A stretch of DNA of 64,000 nt from Jaenimonas drosophilae (taxonomy: Eukaryota; Euglenozoa; Kinetoplastea; Trypanosomatida; Trypanosomatidae). Below the pieces are notes generated by a model. That model made no database searches and was not told the origin of the DNA. It worked only from the letters and a program-made list of their open reading frames with translations. The position numbers were made by a program, and so were the translations under genes. Positions 39,501 through 50,700 of the stretch are shown here, piece after piece. The stretch is from the NCBI GenBank assembly GCA_030849065.1, contig JASAON010001655.1, positions 1-64,000 on the forward strand. The letters run 5' to 3'. The stretch's first letter is position 1. Every line of letters begins with the position of its first letter.

Positions 39501-40502
39501 ATGACATTACAGAGTGTTTCGGCTACCTTCCCGGCAACTGGTATGACAGGAATAATAGGACCAAGTGGCAGTGGCAAATCTACTCTGTCTTTGCTTTTGA
39601 AACGGATGTACGATCCGATACCAGCGATATGTGTTGAGTGGCATAGGAAAGGTACTGATTCTCAAAATTCACCAGCATCAGAGGAGTATTGGTCGGACGA
39701 AGTTATTGAAGAGGCCATTCATCTGCAATTTGTGGAGAACTCTCTCCCGCCTCCACCCGATGTTGGCGGTGAAGACTCCGCAGCGGCATCTAGGGTTTCT
39801 CTGGAACACCGGAGCTTCATTAAATGGGATGACATCCCTGCAGCTTGTTTGAGCACATCTTACCTCCGGTCTTGGATTCACCAACTGGACCAGTCACCAA
39901 TTGTTCTCCAGTCAGACAACTTCATCCGAAACTTATCGTGTCAAGCCTTTCAGCCAATGTTAGAGGAGCTCAATTATGCAGTGGATATGTGCCGCTGTCG
40001 TGACTTTATTGACCGCTCTCCCGCTGGGCTTAACGGCATTGTTGGCGGCTTGAGTGGTGGCGAGTACCAGCGTCTTGCGCTTGCGCGAGTCGTCGTAGCT
40101 TGCCTATGCCAAGCGCGGCAATTATCTGCCTCCGACGCAGTTGGTCGCCACGGCAGCATCCCCGCATCATATGCAGCCTTGCTCCTTGACGAGCCAACGA
40201 GCCGCTGTGATCTTCACACCGAGATGTTGATCCAAGGTTCCCTTGAGCGATTGCTTTCTCTCTCGGAGCAGTCCAACTATCAGGATTCTGGTTCCTCCGG
40301 CCACCTTCACCAGATACCCCCTCTATTGGCAATATCGATTGCGCACAGGTTGTCCACGCTGCGTTCTGCGCGTCACATTGTTGTGATTGAGAATGGGAAG
40401 GTTACTGCTCAAGGAATGCCGTCTGTCGTTTTCGTGGAAAGCGCTTTTGCGAAGGAGCAGGCCCGACTTCAGTCGGTGATCACGGAAGCTGAAGGAGACT
40501 GA
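36516..40502 (+). CDS. Divergent ABC protein with C-terminal ABCB-type nucleotide-binding domain
   Basis: 1328 aa. The last 350 residues are a full ABC ATPase: Walker A GPSGSGKST (1015-1023), Q-loop glutamine 1132 in VLQSDN, signature LSGGEYQ (1179-1185), Walker B ALLLDEPT with D1225/E1226, and an H-loop in AHRLST (about 1277). Sequence style (FSYP before Walker A, AHRLSTLRSARHIVVIENG at the end) is that of ABCB/MDR transporters. Walker A and Q-loop are about 109 residues apart, far more than usual, because of an insert (about 1040-1110). The long N-terminal part (about 1-960) has few hydrophobic stretches (about 29-48 and 247-265), not a clear six-helix membrane domain, so it may be a strongly diverged half transporter or a soluble ABC protein. 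Only one ATPase domain is present, implying dimerisation. Catalytic motifs are intact. Codon use is AT-richer than in the block before the gap. Confidence 0.85.
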   Translation: MMWHGSLLTGWSSYVIGNCFSATERLSATDFTYFGRCCVPICVFALIKVSCSIYASRRVSVSQQCLTVQQLQEAALKWEEICMEECRQCWNSLSTHQLLETQSFIQMFAGPDRGHHLFLQWEENWSRVSTISPPNQIERAFHGIISSATFASDFPLREYIQLCYVGHKLLRLPDDLIWLERLSVVVRYALFRRLALMEEARFVKSKVSSVLHHRHSANQGQYFAAWHEYGRPSWVVPKYSTSINSSTLSYLLFPLSYFPLECIFNHVAMDDWLQDPADILVVLWRRDCRARIIGKSKWRVFKSNSIESSISEVGKRSEAWTSTVDYWFIRYTQHLFDVQQKLPKDHANELIQRYLGGHMLNCVTSTCSSNPRSTHQSKTVISHLDRYLALQLCSKLVVSTLRVLFPRVSLYSLSGDAGLIFYCSHNRSSGNDSVGSGDAYILALVRQLFLSSATLLVEVAVTSYLDELRRKLEDEVSSRLCSNILFSLICGDAAFIDRKVETMATEMWTNQVKESPRSVLQRGNRAGSALLQLFDRRLEKVCKVLSVCTVMAYRRESPLVAWIPLTLCQLDASGVAEWVSNTTGFSQSASLRSYLSCIEGKSHPQQAPLGLRLLAEVLAEKYEKKARQRRNLSWPFLSLLTCSSIWEFNWFPKECQGKLLLAQVTQLEGLYERVSNYRYEISDPLLRGICRSLQRNVRCILFSCLHPAVSEIELHLHTRVGEKNISPQLWRCTTQGAEHFHHKNNFVPSIPNGAVEEELDPSERELLENASVFQYLPTRTDFGTLFSKPYRFVLRHLGLEMVFACAALDAPSTSMTNLLYEELEDMFSSSRYNPFAFLVSQLLSVTESLTIATMVCARRKDGRLCMKSLPRDCILSSVRNVQNYLSELRSVMNTECIENSNVAALHVAHELLDIPCTISDRSSLTSSPVIQSRRKAWMEYLRASPHPRHQRLLFDDHYRIVDGLYLQDGISLHHVNFSYPQLRHHHSTSNGLCVKMTLQSVSATFPATGMTGIIGPSGSGKSTLSLLLKRMYDPIPAICVEWHRKGTDSQNSPASEEYWSDEVIEEAIHLQFVENSLPPPPDVGGEDSAAASRVSLEHRSFIKWDDIPAACLSTSYLRSWIHQLDQSPIVLQSDNFIRNLSCQAFQPMLEELNYAVDMCRCRDFIDRSPAGLNGIVGGLSGGEYQRLALARVVVACLCQARQLSASDAVGRHGSIPASYAALLLDEPTSRCDLHTEMLIQGSLERLLSLSEQSNYQDSGSSGHLHQIPPLLAISIAHRLSTLRSARHIVVIENGKVTAQGMPSVVFVESAFAKEQARLQSVITEAEGD

Positions 40503-40607
40503 GGGAATAATTGGTATGCCCAACATCATGCACTAAGTAGACGTCACTCAAAGGGGTCATTGGGTATCCTTCATGCAAAGTTACAGCACGACACAAAATT
40601 CAGCACA

Positions 40608-40655
40608 CCTTCCCTTCTGTTTCTTTTTCTCTGCTCGTGGATTGTTGTTTTCCAG
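40608..40655 (+). promoter_or_regulatory. Trans-splice acceptor of TDP1
   Basis: A T/C tract (40608-40632) is followed by a T-rich stretch and AG at 40654-40655, 45 bases before ATG 40700. A further AG at 40689-40690 is closer. Confidence 0.55.
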
Positions 40656-40699
40656 TCTGTTGGGGCCGTGTAAGAAATCGCACTCGACAGGACTGGAAG

Positions 40700-42460
40700 A
40701 TGCGGCCGCATTTTCCCTTCTGGGTAAATGCAGTCGACGCGCTTCATCCAGAAGATGCAACTGGATTGCATCTTAAGGATATCTTTGATTGCAATCCCAG
40801 CGACCCGAGCGAACGTTGGTCTCAGGTGCTCCTCTCAAATTACATGATTGATTTACCCTGGTTACTGGAGGCTGCACCGGGAATCACATACGCAACGGAC
40901 CGAGTGCTGGTGCTAAGTGGAGAGACCGGTACGGCTACCCATGTTCGTGGGGGTGGGACAGCGAGACCTCAGTGGACCTCGACTTCTCCTTTGCTACTGA
41001 ACATCAATCCTTTTGTGGCCGCGGCGCGAGCACGTGGACTTAACATGCAAACATTCGCTGTTGTGGAACCACCCCTCCCCTTTTCTTTCGGGACGCACCA
41101 CACTAAGATGGCATTGTGTGTTAATGCCCGTGGCATGCGCGTGGTGGTGTGTACCGCCAACTTTATCTGTGCAGATTGGACTGCGAAGTCGCAGGGTATT
41201 TACGTACAGGACTTTCCTCGCCGCGTTCCTGGCAAGTCCACTGTGGAGGCGGGGGACAGCGAGCGAGGTCGTGACTTTGCAAAGCACCTTCACCACTATC
41301 TGTCCGGCTGCGGCCTCTTCTCAGATCGTGTAGCTCCTGATGCTCCTGCGCACCCGCTTGGCCCCTTCGGGGAAACCTCCATGCTGGATGCCTTCGATTT
41401 TAGTTCAGCTGCTATCTGGCTTATTTCTTCAATCCCAGGAAGAAAATCTGGAGCGAATGTTGGCTTGAGTGGAATGGGGCGGTTGGCGAGGGTGCTGACG
41501 ATGCTACCCCCGCCGGCATCGATCGACAGCGGAAAGGAAGAGGAATCATCCGTCGTTCTCAGTTGGCAGTACAGTTCTCAGGGATCGCTGACGGATCCCT
41601 TTCTGACAGCACTGCAGCAGTGCATGTCCGTTTCCTGCCAGCGCCACACTGACCTGCAAGTGATCTATCCAACCGAGGAGGAGGTGCGCCAGAGCTTGGA
41701 AGGGTGGAGAGGAGGTCTCTCCCTTCCGGTCCGTACCACCAACTGCCATCCATTTATCAATGAGCGGCTGCATCGATGGGGTCACCGACTACCTGACGGC
41801 TCTCCTGTCAAGGTGAGAGGGTGCGATCGCCAACAATGGGCTTTACCTCACATGAAGTCCTATGCAGCTGTCAGCGGAGACCGACGGTGCATTCACTGGT
41901 TTCTCCTCACCAGCGCCAACTTGTCTCAGGCTGCATGGGGTTCTGTGAGGAAGCCCCCAAAGCATGCTGACCCGGCACTCACTCGACGCCTTCCTGAGTC
42001 TCTTTTCATCCGGAGTTATGAGTTGGGTGTTCTGTATGACGTAGCTTCCGCAACTTTCATTTCAGGACGCAGCTTCTCCGTAACGAGGACGGCGCTCCCA
42101 CCACCAATTTCCGAGGTGCATGAGAGTGAGGAACGATTGCGTGGGGTGCAGATGGGGTTTGCTTCGAATGAGGAACCAAAAATATTCCTTCCTTATGATG
42201 TGCTTCACCCACAACCATATGCTAGCACATGTCAATTGCGCTCCGGGGTATCCGAGGGAATCAGCTCGCAGGACATTCCATGGGTGGTGGATGCCCCGCA
42301 CCGCGGAGTGGATAGCCTTGGTGATGTCCTCGACACCTCCATTGAAAAGGTCCCGTCCTTCTACGGCCTCCAAAGTTGGACTGCCCCGCTACGGGAGCTA
42401 CACCTACCTAGGGGTTCCCACAAGCGTCCCCGGGAGTACATTGTGATTGACGATGAATGA
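40700..42460 (+). CDS. TDP1: Tyrosyl-DNA phosphodiesterase 1
   Basis: 586 aa from ATG 40700. TDP1 removes topoisomerase I remnants and other adducts from DNA 3' ends. The two HKD-type motifs of the phospholipase D superfamily are present: H134-x-K136 in FGTHHTKMALC and H384-x-K386 in LPHMKSYAAV, followed by the conserved LLTSANLSQAAWG (substrate-binding Asn). Also visible are the N-terminal region around LLSNYMIDLPWLLEAAPG and the C-terminal SYELGVLYD, both usual for TDP1. The length is normal (human 608 aa), but the family's disordered N-terminal tail is short here. The C-terminal KRPREYIVIDDE could be a nuclear localisation signal. The start is the first ATG of the frame, after a good splice acceptor. 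Confidence 0.95.
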   Translation: MRPHFPFWVNAVDALHPEDATGLHLKDIFDCNPSDPSERWSQVLLSNYMIDLPWLLEAAPGITYATDRVLVLSGETGTATHVRGGGTARPQWTSTSPLLLNINPFVAAARARGLNMQTFAVVEPPLPFSFGTHHTKMALCVNARGMRVVVCTANFICADWTAKSQGIYVQDFPRRVPGKSTVEAGDSERGRDFAKHLHHYLSGCGLFSDRVAPDAPAHPLGPFGETSMLDAFDFSSAAIWLISSIPGRKSGANVGLSGMGRLARVLTMLPPPASIDSGKEEESSVVLSWQYSSQGSLTDPFLTALQQCMSVSCQRHTDLQVIYPTEEEVRQSLEGWRGGLSLPVRTTNCHPFINERLHRWGHRLPDGSPVKVRGCDRQQWALPHMKSYAAVSGDRRCIHWFLLTSANLSQAAWGSVRKPPKHADPALTRRLPESLFIRSYELGVLYDVASATFISGRSFSVTRTALPPPISEVHESEERLRGVQMGFASNEEPKIFLPYDVLHPQPYASTCQLRSGVSEGISSQDIPWVVDAPHRGVDSLGDVLDTSIEKVPSFYGLQSWTAPLRELHLPRGSHKRPREYIVIDDE

Positions 42461-42741
42461 TGATATCTGCCCGTAGAGGCAACAAAGCAACTGCCACAGT
42501 TCACACTCAACGTATTTGCCATCGATGACATACCGTTGATTCCCGCTGTATCAACACGTCTTTTTTTTTCTTTCTCCAAACATCAACTCTCACAACTCTG
42601 TTTTTCTTTTGCATCTTGTAGGTAGCGGGCTTGGCACCCACTTATTTCGCATCTTGAACCTGCTCTTAACTTTGCTTAATGCAATTCAGCACGAGCAAGT
42701 AATTTGCTGCCGTTGAATGAACAGGTGCGCGAACAGGATCA
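42461..42741 (+). promoter_or_regulatory. Intergenic region with strong trans-splice acceptor before the kelch-like gene
   Basis: Two pyrimidine tracts (42559-42576 and 42586-42618) end in AG at 42620-42621, about 120 bases before ATG 42742. No coding frame is supported. Confidence 0.6.
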
Positions 42742-44151
42742 ATGCTGACACCACACAAATGGTGCCGAGTAACACCACCTTGTTGGGCTGAGACCATTCG
42801 ACATCCAGCTGTCTATGTAGATGAGGCTCGCTGCTGCTGCTATGTTCACGGTGGCCAATTGTCCTCGAACGGCTTCATTAGCTACACCTTGTATGAGATA
42901 TGCTGGAGTGATGTGTCTGTGGATGACGTTATTGGAACGCGTCAGATGCACCGCGCAGAGCTTTGTTCGCTCCGTATTCGTTCGCTGTCTGCTAGCGCAG
43001 CCGCGCAATCCACGAATCAACCTGTATCTTCTGATGGAAGCTCGCCGAACTCTCTGCAGTCTTCAGGACCCGCTCTATACGGGCACATGCTCCTGCGACA
43101 TGGTGATATTTTGGTTGTACATGGTGGAAAGGATGCAGACGGCATCGTTCACCACCGCATGCTGGCGTTCCACCTGACTGATCGGGTGTGGGAAGATACC
43201 AGCAGCTGGGCAGTGGTTGGTGGGTGCGCCGCACCCCGGATGTTTGGGCACGCAGCAGCCCCTATTCCAACGGCGGAGGGAAACTTTCTGGTGGTGGGGG
43301 TTGCGTGCACCCCTCACGGTAAACCCACCCCCATGTCGCCGTTGGAGCGCAAACGTGGTCGTTCCCCAGCTCCACGTCGTGAGGCTAAACTGTCCGTTTA
43401 CTCTCTGGATGTGGACGACCTCACAAATGGTTGGCAACGTGTGGATGTTATGAACCCAACCGCTGGACCATCAGCGCGCCACTTTTTCTCATTAAGCACC
43501 TTTCCGAAACCGTGGCAATCTTTCTCGGAAGAGTCGATGGATCCATGCGCCTTTGTGGTTGGCGGCGTTACTGGATCAGTCGAGCACGTGGATGTGTGGC
43601 GACTCACTCTCTCTAATGGCATCTGGAGGCAAGTGGATTTAAACCTTGCGCCACCATCGATGCGTCTAACATCGGCGGCATACTGTCAAAAACCGGTTAG
43701 CTCGCGTCGTACTGGGCCCTTCGTTCCTCGAATAGCGAACCAGCTCCTACCCCTCCAGAGAAGTGAGGAGGGTGGTGCCGATGCTGGTGGAGTGGTGCCA
43801 TTACCAGCAACTGTACCAATCGTTTCGCTTACCCGCCGGCGCGTGGTAGGTGCTGCTGCAAGGGTGGAGGACCGCATCTCAGGCCGTGAGGCTGTGGTGT
43901 TTTCTATTGACCCATTTTCGTTGGATACCGTGGAAGATGGCGGAAACGTGCAAATGGGTAGTGGCCATGGATCTGTAGAAGAGTACCCGTTGTCATCCCC
44001 GGCAGATGCGCAATCGTTGGCTCTGCTTACGGTGACATATCAAAGGGTACGCGTCAACCCTTCAACGACGGACGCGAGCCAACTGACTAACCTCACGTGG
44101 CTTGCTCGACTGCATCCCAATGGAAGCCTCACCATTCACGAGCTGTGCTGA
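42742..44151 (+). CDS. Kelch-like beta-propeller protein
   Basis: 469 aa. Kelch-type blades are recognisable by Gly-Gly pairs after hydrophobic strands and by downstream Tyr/Trp: YVHGGQL (about 34-40), GDILVVHGGKDADG (about 121-134) with RVWED following, GNFLVVGVA, and CAFVVGGVTGSVEHVDVWRL (about 270-289) with GIWRQVDL following. These suggest about five or six blades of one propeller covering most of the protein. An insert rich in Arg/Ser/Pro (about 200-214) breaks one blade. No catalytic domain, BTB domain or membrane segment is visible. Propellers of this type usually bind proteins; the partner is unknown. It lies 281 bases after TDP1 on the same strand, which in a kinetoplastid polycistron says little about joint function. 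Confidence 0.75.
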   Translation: MLTPHKWCRVTPPCWAETIRHPAVYVDEARCCCYVHGGQLSSNGFISYTLYEICWSDVSVDDVIGTRQMHRAELCSLRIRSLSASAAAQSTNQPVSSDGSSPNSLQSSGPALYGHMLLRHGDILVVHGGKDADGIVHHRMLAFHLTDRVWEDTSSWAVVGGCAAPRMFGHAAAPIPTAEGNFLVVGVACTPHGKPTPMSPLERKRGRSPAPRREAKLSVYSLDVDDLTNGWQRVDVMNPTAGPSARHFFSLSTFPKPWQSFSEESMDPCAFVVGGVTGSVEHVDVWRLTLSNGIWRQVDLNLAPPSMRLTSAAYCQKPVSSRRTGPFVPRIANQLLPLQRSEEGGADAGGVVPLPATVPIVSLTRRRVVGAAARVEDRISGREAVVFSIDPFSLDTVEDGGNVQMGSGHGSVEEYPLSSPADAQSLALLTVTYQRVRVNPSTTDASQLTNLTWLARLHPNGSLTIHELC

Positions 44152-44712
44152 CTTGTGATGAGAGGACACTGTTGGCATTGCAGCGAATGGTGTGTAACAC
44201 TTGTTCGCTGGCCGAAACCATAGCATTCCCAACCCCAGTGCACATCATCTGCATATGATGTGTGGCACAACCTGTCAGTGCAGTCGGCCGTCTGTGTAGC
44301 GCTGTAGACAATGCCGTTCACTCTTTTGTACCCTTAATACCTTTTACGAAAGCTGCTTAGTTTTTTTTTCTTGGATCCAAGTATACATTGTGGTATACGG
44401 CGCGATACATACATACACCCACACACAAGTAGAGGCCCGCGCCACATTAACTAGTTGCTTCGCTCTTTCCTCAGCCCAGGCTACCCCTAGACAAGGGAGA
44501 AGAGCAAACGAGCAACGAACGAGGGGGCGAAGATTGGATTCTCTTTGCCCTGTAGGATCACTGACCACAGTCGCATATTTTCCTTCCTAAAGTTTTCTCT
44601 GCTTAACCCGCTTTCCACCACCCAGGTGCTGAACCAAGCTTGATCGCATACAGATACCGCAAGTTTTCCTGTTCTCTATCAACGTAGAAGTAGCTAAACC
44701 AACACAACCCGC
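44152..44712. other. Intergenic region with trans-splice acceptor of the first giant gene
   Basis: A long C/T-rich tract (44593-44623) ends in AG at 44624-44625, about 90 bases before ATG 44713. No coding frame is supported. Confidence 0.6.
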
Positions 44713-47700
44713 ATGGCAAAGAAACCAACTGGGGATGCGGTGTGCCGCACAGAGGTAGACTTTCAAGGCGATGGATGGCCCCAAGTGATGGAAGAGTGCC
44801 TAGAGGAGCTCGCCGCTACGTTTCGCCAGTGCACGTCCATGGCCCTGAACGTGCCTGAAGAAAACGTGACGAACAGTACATTTAGAGAAGCGGAAAAGCA
44901 GCGAAAGAAGGAGAAGGTGATATTGGGTGAGTTCGTCTTGCGTGGAACCTCCCTCACAAAGGAGGAAGTCAAGCAGATTCTCTCTGTTTGCCCCTATACG
45001 GAGGTTTGGGAGCTGTATACCAGAGTAACTGGCCGACAACCTCCCTCCAGTGTCACACGTAACATTGGAACACCGAGCTCTCGCTATGAATGCCGTCTCT
45101 TCTTTCCTGGCCCAGAATGGCCAGGCATCCTTAACCTCCACGAAGAGGAGCTTGAGAAAGCTGCGCTGTCGGATTTGCAGCGCAGCGAGTTGCACTCACA
45201 CATTCAGCAAGTGGAGTTCACCTTCACCAAGTACGGCGCGTACCTAAATTGTGAGTACGTACAGAGCATTTCCAAGCGCAAGGCGGATGATGACTATCCC
45301 ATTTTGTGGCATGTGGACTTTGCCAGCGTATGGGCAGTCTATAACCGATACCGACAACGCAAGGCTGACGGTGAGTTCCCTCCGCTCGAGCCGCTAGTTC
45401 TCTCAGGACCTGTTCCCCCTCCGCGCCAGGGAAAACGAAAGGAGCACTTCCGCCTATTCTTTGATGGCTCGCGTTGGTCCACTGTCGCTCACAAGTTAGA
45501 GGCGGTGGAGCAGCACTTCAAGGAGGATGTTCGCCGTCTCTGCGCCACCGTCAACATGGAGGAGTTGAGCGACGTCCGCCTGCACACGTTGTCAAATGGA
45601 TTGGAGGTGAACTTCGATCTCTCGCCCAAGTACGGCCCCATCGACAAGTCTGCAGTAGATCGCGAGCTTTCCATTCGCAAGTTCCCTCTCACATGGAGCA
45701 TGTATGAGATGGACACGCCTCCACTCGTTGAGGAGAAGGAGACGTATAGCCGACACAGCCTTAAGTTCCCTGGTGCGTTGTGGATGCCACTTCTTTTAGA
45801 TCGAAGTGAGGAGATGCACGAAGCACTGCGAGCCGATTTGCGCGATGCCCTGCACCTTTCTCATCCTCGCGAGGATGTTTCCAACGAGAACTTCGAGCAG
45901 GCATTCCTTCTCGCCGACTTTGATATACGCCGCTCTAGCCTACGAGTTGACCCAGAGGAGGCTGATGCTATCCTTTCCGAATATGACTTCCCTCACTTGT
46001 GGGGTCTCTACAAGCGTAATCGGATGGCTGCACTGGAGAATTCCCCGCCTCGCGCAGTCCATGTCGCACCGGAGCCGGTGGTGCAGCGGCGCAGCCCAAC
46101 GCCTGTCGCCCTCCGGGCATCCTCCGTGAAATCTGCGCGTGTGATAACCCCTACTCCAGAACCTTCTGTTCGGGAACCCACCCCAACTCCCGTGCCCTCT
46201 GTTCGAGAACCCACCCCACGAGCGCCGACCCCAACTCCAGAACCTAGTGAGGAGTCGGAAACCGCATCAGTCGTTGCTCCCACCCCTACCCCATCGGTAC
46301 GTGAGCCAACACCCATCCCCCCGCGTGATCCCACTCCACCGCCGGCACGTGAGCCCACTCCCCCACCACCAGTAAGAGAACCAACGCCCGTCCCCGAGCC
46401 CTCGGTGCACTCCGAGCGTGCCTCTGCCTCCGTCGAGCCGCGGTCGGAGTCCACACCTCAATCGACAGCTACTCCGCCAACTCCTGCCCAGACCCGTGCT
46501 CTCCCTGGAGCGCACATGAAACGCTTTAAGGGTGACATGTGGGGACTTTGCCTGAGCTCCAAGGGAGATCTCTTGCGGAAGGCGTTCATCAAGGATGTTT
46601 GCGATGCCACTGGTGAGCACAAGAAGGCCATTCGGAACCTTACGTTGGAGGAAGGAAGCTTGATTGCGCGATTTGATGTGACTCCTGCGCGTATTGCGGA
46701 GGAGGAAGTGGATCCACTCCTTTCAACCTACCACTTCCGACACGTCTGGTCTGTCTACTGCAGTGTTGCCAACGATATCCTTTCCCCAGAAGAAATGTAT
46801 ACGGAGCACACGATTCCGCTCGATCGAGAGATGAAGATTAGTACTCACGCCGCTGCGGCCAAGGCATTACGCCGAGGTATGATGGAGGATATCACCAAGA
46901 GCTTTAATGTTGCAGAGGAGAACGTTGTTGGCCCTCTCCTAACTCCCGATGGCACTCAAGCAACCGTGTTTATTCGGCATCCATGCGAATTAACTTCAGA
47001 GCAGATTGAGGAAGGAATTGCTCGTCATGACTTTCTTGGAGTGCGTCGCAGCTGCCCCCGTGACTGCTGCCTGCCGCTGGCTATCTCCCATTTCCCGCAG
47101 GAGAAGACTCCACATGAGGTTGACGTAGGGGTGGCGGAATGGAGAGAGGCTTTCAACGGCAATCGACAAAACCTCACGCAGGCATTTATCGAAGATGTCT
47201 CTGATGCCACGCGCTGCCCCTTCTCTTTCATTGAGGACGTTGAGCTGCACCTCTCCGAAGACGGTACGAAGCTTACTGGCATGTTCGACATGTACTATGA
47301 CGCTGGATGCGCTCAGGATGTTTCCACAATCATTCAACAGTACCGCTATCCAAAGACGAGGGCTATCCTCGACGCACGCAATTTACGTTCGCAACACTGC
47401 ATCCACCTTCGCGGACCGGAGTGGCAGCTAACAGTGGACAATGATCGCGCCAAGCTGGAGGAAGCTCTGCGCGCCGACATCACAGATGCTACGAGCGGTA
47501 CAGTGGTGCCGCCGATGCATCTGCTGGCAGACGCCGAACGACTGGAGTGCCGTTGCACCATATCTCACAGCGGCCAGTTTACGCGACAGGAGATTGATCG
47601 GCAGCTCCGGCGCGGGGCTTTTGAAAAGACATGGGGTGTTTACGGTCGTGGTCCGGTGGATTGCCCGCGAGGAGAGAGTATTACCCATCATCGACTCCAG

Positions 47701-50700
47701 CTCGAGGGAAAGGACTGGCCTGGAATCATTGAGGATCCACGTCGCCTACGTATGCTGCAGGTTGCCTTTCGCGAGGACGTTGCCGACGCCTGTAACGTGA
47801 CCCCAGAAAATGTCTTGCGCGTTAATTTCCATGGTGAGGGCTTCAATTGTGACTTCTTCATTCGCCATTTGGGCACCATCTCATTTGATGAGATGAATCG
47901 TTTGCTTCGAGAGGGCCCATTTGAGAAGACGTGGAATCTATACGCTTCTGTTCAGGGAACCGGCGATGTTGATACATCAAACATCCGGAGTCGCCCAAAC
48001 GACAGGGATCCGAGTGATCAGACACCGCGAGAGCACCGTGGGCCCGGCCCAAGCAGGGAAAATCGCCAGCCTGGCGAATCACGCCAGAATGCCTCGCAGA
48101 ACCATAGCACGACTCCAGCTAGCTCTACCGGCAACACAAACCACGATGAAGATCTGCAGGAGGTGGCGCTACCACTTTCCCAAGCCTCAGATGACGGTGC
48201 CAATCGTTTGGTGAGCGATGTCTCCTTCTTCTCCGATCCCTTGCTCTTTGCAGGGGGCGACTCCCAGAACGGTGCGCCATCCGTTCATGAAGCACAACCA
48301 GTGGTTCTATACAACAGCCTTGAGTCCTCCATGCCGGTGTGTGTGCGCCCGCACAGCGGCAGATGCGTTGAGACGGTTCTCACCCCTCCTGCGGTAACGG
48401 AGGAGAGCTCGCAGTTCATGCCGCTCACTGAGGTGGAGGAAGATGAAGAGACGGCAATGACGGCGGTGGCTGAGATGGATCGTGACGATGGTGTGGAGGT
48501 GCACAAGCCGAAGGAAGTCGTGCTCTTCAACAGCCTCTCTACCAATACTCCAATTGGCTGCCTGAGAAGGGATTCTCCCGAATCTCCCCCTCTTATGGTG
48601 CACCGGAGTCAGGGTCTCTTTTCCGACGAGAGTATCCCAATCGACTACACGTCCACACTCAACGAGGAAGACGTGGAAGTTGGACATGCCGGTGATGTGC
48701 GGCTCTTCAACAGCCCTCCCTCAACTCCCCCGGACAGTACCATGGCGCAGCCCGAGGGCATGTCCCAGCGCCTGGCCGATCCCACATCCACAGAAGAGGC
48801 GTCGGGCGACGAACTCACTGCTCGGACCCTGGACTCGCCACCGGGGGAGGACCGCGACGACGTTACCGTCTCTGCTGCGCCGATTACGGAGCTTTTCGAG
48901 AGTATTCCATCCATACCAGTGTGTGTCTTGGCCAACGGTGCGAAACCTCGGCAAGTCATCGCACCGGATAGGAGCGTGGACTCCTCCGTTAGTCGCTCCT
49001 ACGCCACGCAAACTGACCGCTCCTTCCTTCAATCGCGTAGTTTGCGGTTGGAGCGCCAGCGCACGCAGGAGCTTCGTGGTGATAGCATGCGCAACTCCGA
49101 AAAGGAGAATGAAGAATACGAGACATACTCCACTTCCTCACAGCCTCAGCAGAGCGTTAGTGAGGAAACAGAATCACGGCGAGAGGTGTACTCACGTTCC
49201 TCAACTGGATACCCGCGGAGTGCTGCACCAACGACCATTCAGTCACGGAACCTATCAACTCGCGCTGATACCAATTCAACTCGGCCTGAGAGCATATCCC
49301 TCACCCAAAATACAGCCACCCGTGAGATGCGCGGTTCGACTCAGTTGGTGCCTGAGAGCAGCGCGGAGCTAGATCTCTATTCGTACGAAGTGATGGATGG
49401 AACCCGACAGCCCAGCGCCTCTTCCCAGGGGAGACGAAGCGTCACACTGGACCAAGCGCCGTCTCACCACCTTCGCGCGGTGGCAGGTGGCAATGCCACA
49501 AACAAGTGGACGCAAATCGACGAAGAGGCAGAGGAACCCTCCGAAGAAAGCGAGGAACCCAGTTCTGCTCCACTGGAACAGCGAGCCATGTACATCTCTG
49601 GGGATGATCGCATCCCCGAGGAGTCGGTACGCTCGGCAAGCGTTGCGACGGATGGCCCAACGGTGCAGGCCCCAACAGAGCTGCAGCTTTTCAACAGTCA
49701 ATCAACTGCCCCTCGTGCAATGGCTGCCTCCTCCTCAACACCCCTATTTCCAGTCATTAGCTCCGTGGCAAGCGATCGGATTGCTACGCCTTTGGTTCGC
49801 GAGGCGGATGGCGTCACCATCGCCAAACCAGACGACGCTGTCCTATTCAACAGTCTCGCCTCTTCTCCACCGAAGCAAGCAGGTAACGCATTCACTCCGC
49901 AGCCATCTGCCACCACAACACCGCGGCAATTGTCGCCTGATGTTCTGTCGTCACTGCACAGCGGAACTGAGGGTGTTTCCGTTGCTCATCCCGAAGAAGC
50001 GCTGCTCTTCAACAGTCTGGCCTCAGCCCCGCCTCAGAGGGCCAACAATGCATCCCCAGGGGCAATGGCGATACCCACGCGAAGGAGTCCAGTGGACGTA
50101 CCCGAGACGATGACAACTCGACGCAGTGTGTCAGCCACGCAGGCGCCACTGGGCGATGTCACGGTGGCGGACCAGGATGACTCAGTGATCTTCAACAGTC
50201 AGGCTTCAGGTGTTCCAAAGCAGGCTGACAACGCGTTCACGCCTCGTCTTGCCTCTCCTGTATCTACCATTCAGCAGTCTCAGACTCCCGATATGGAGTC
50301 TTCACACGATGTCCGCGCCATTCCGGCTGATGACGGAGTCAGCGTTGGCAAGCCATCAGAGGCAGTGCTCTTCAACAGCCAGGCTTCAGGTGCACCTCAT
50401 CAGGCTGACAACGCGTTCACGCCTCGTCTTGCCTCTCCTGCATCAACCATTCAGCAGTCTCAGACTCCCGATATGGAGTCTTCACACGATGTCCGCGCCA
50501 TTCCGGCTGAGGATGGAGTCAGCGTTGGCAAGCCATCAGAGGCAGTGCTCTTCAATAGCCAGTCCTCAAGCGTTCCACACCAGGCGGCCAACAACTTTAC
50601 TCCCCGCCAGACGCCGGCTGCGACGCCTTCCGAGTCTGTGGCCACCATGTCGCAGAGCACCATACAGGAGATTCCACAGTCTCTTGCCGAGCAAGGCGTG

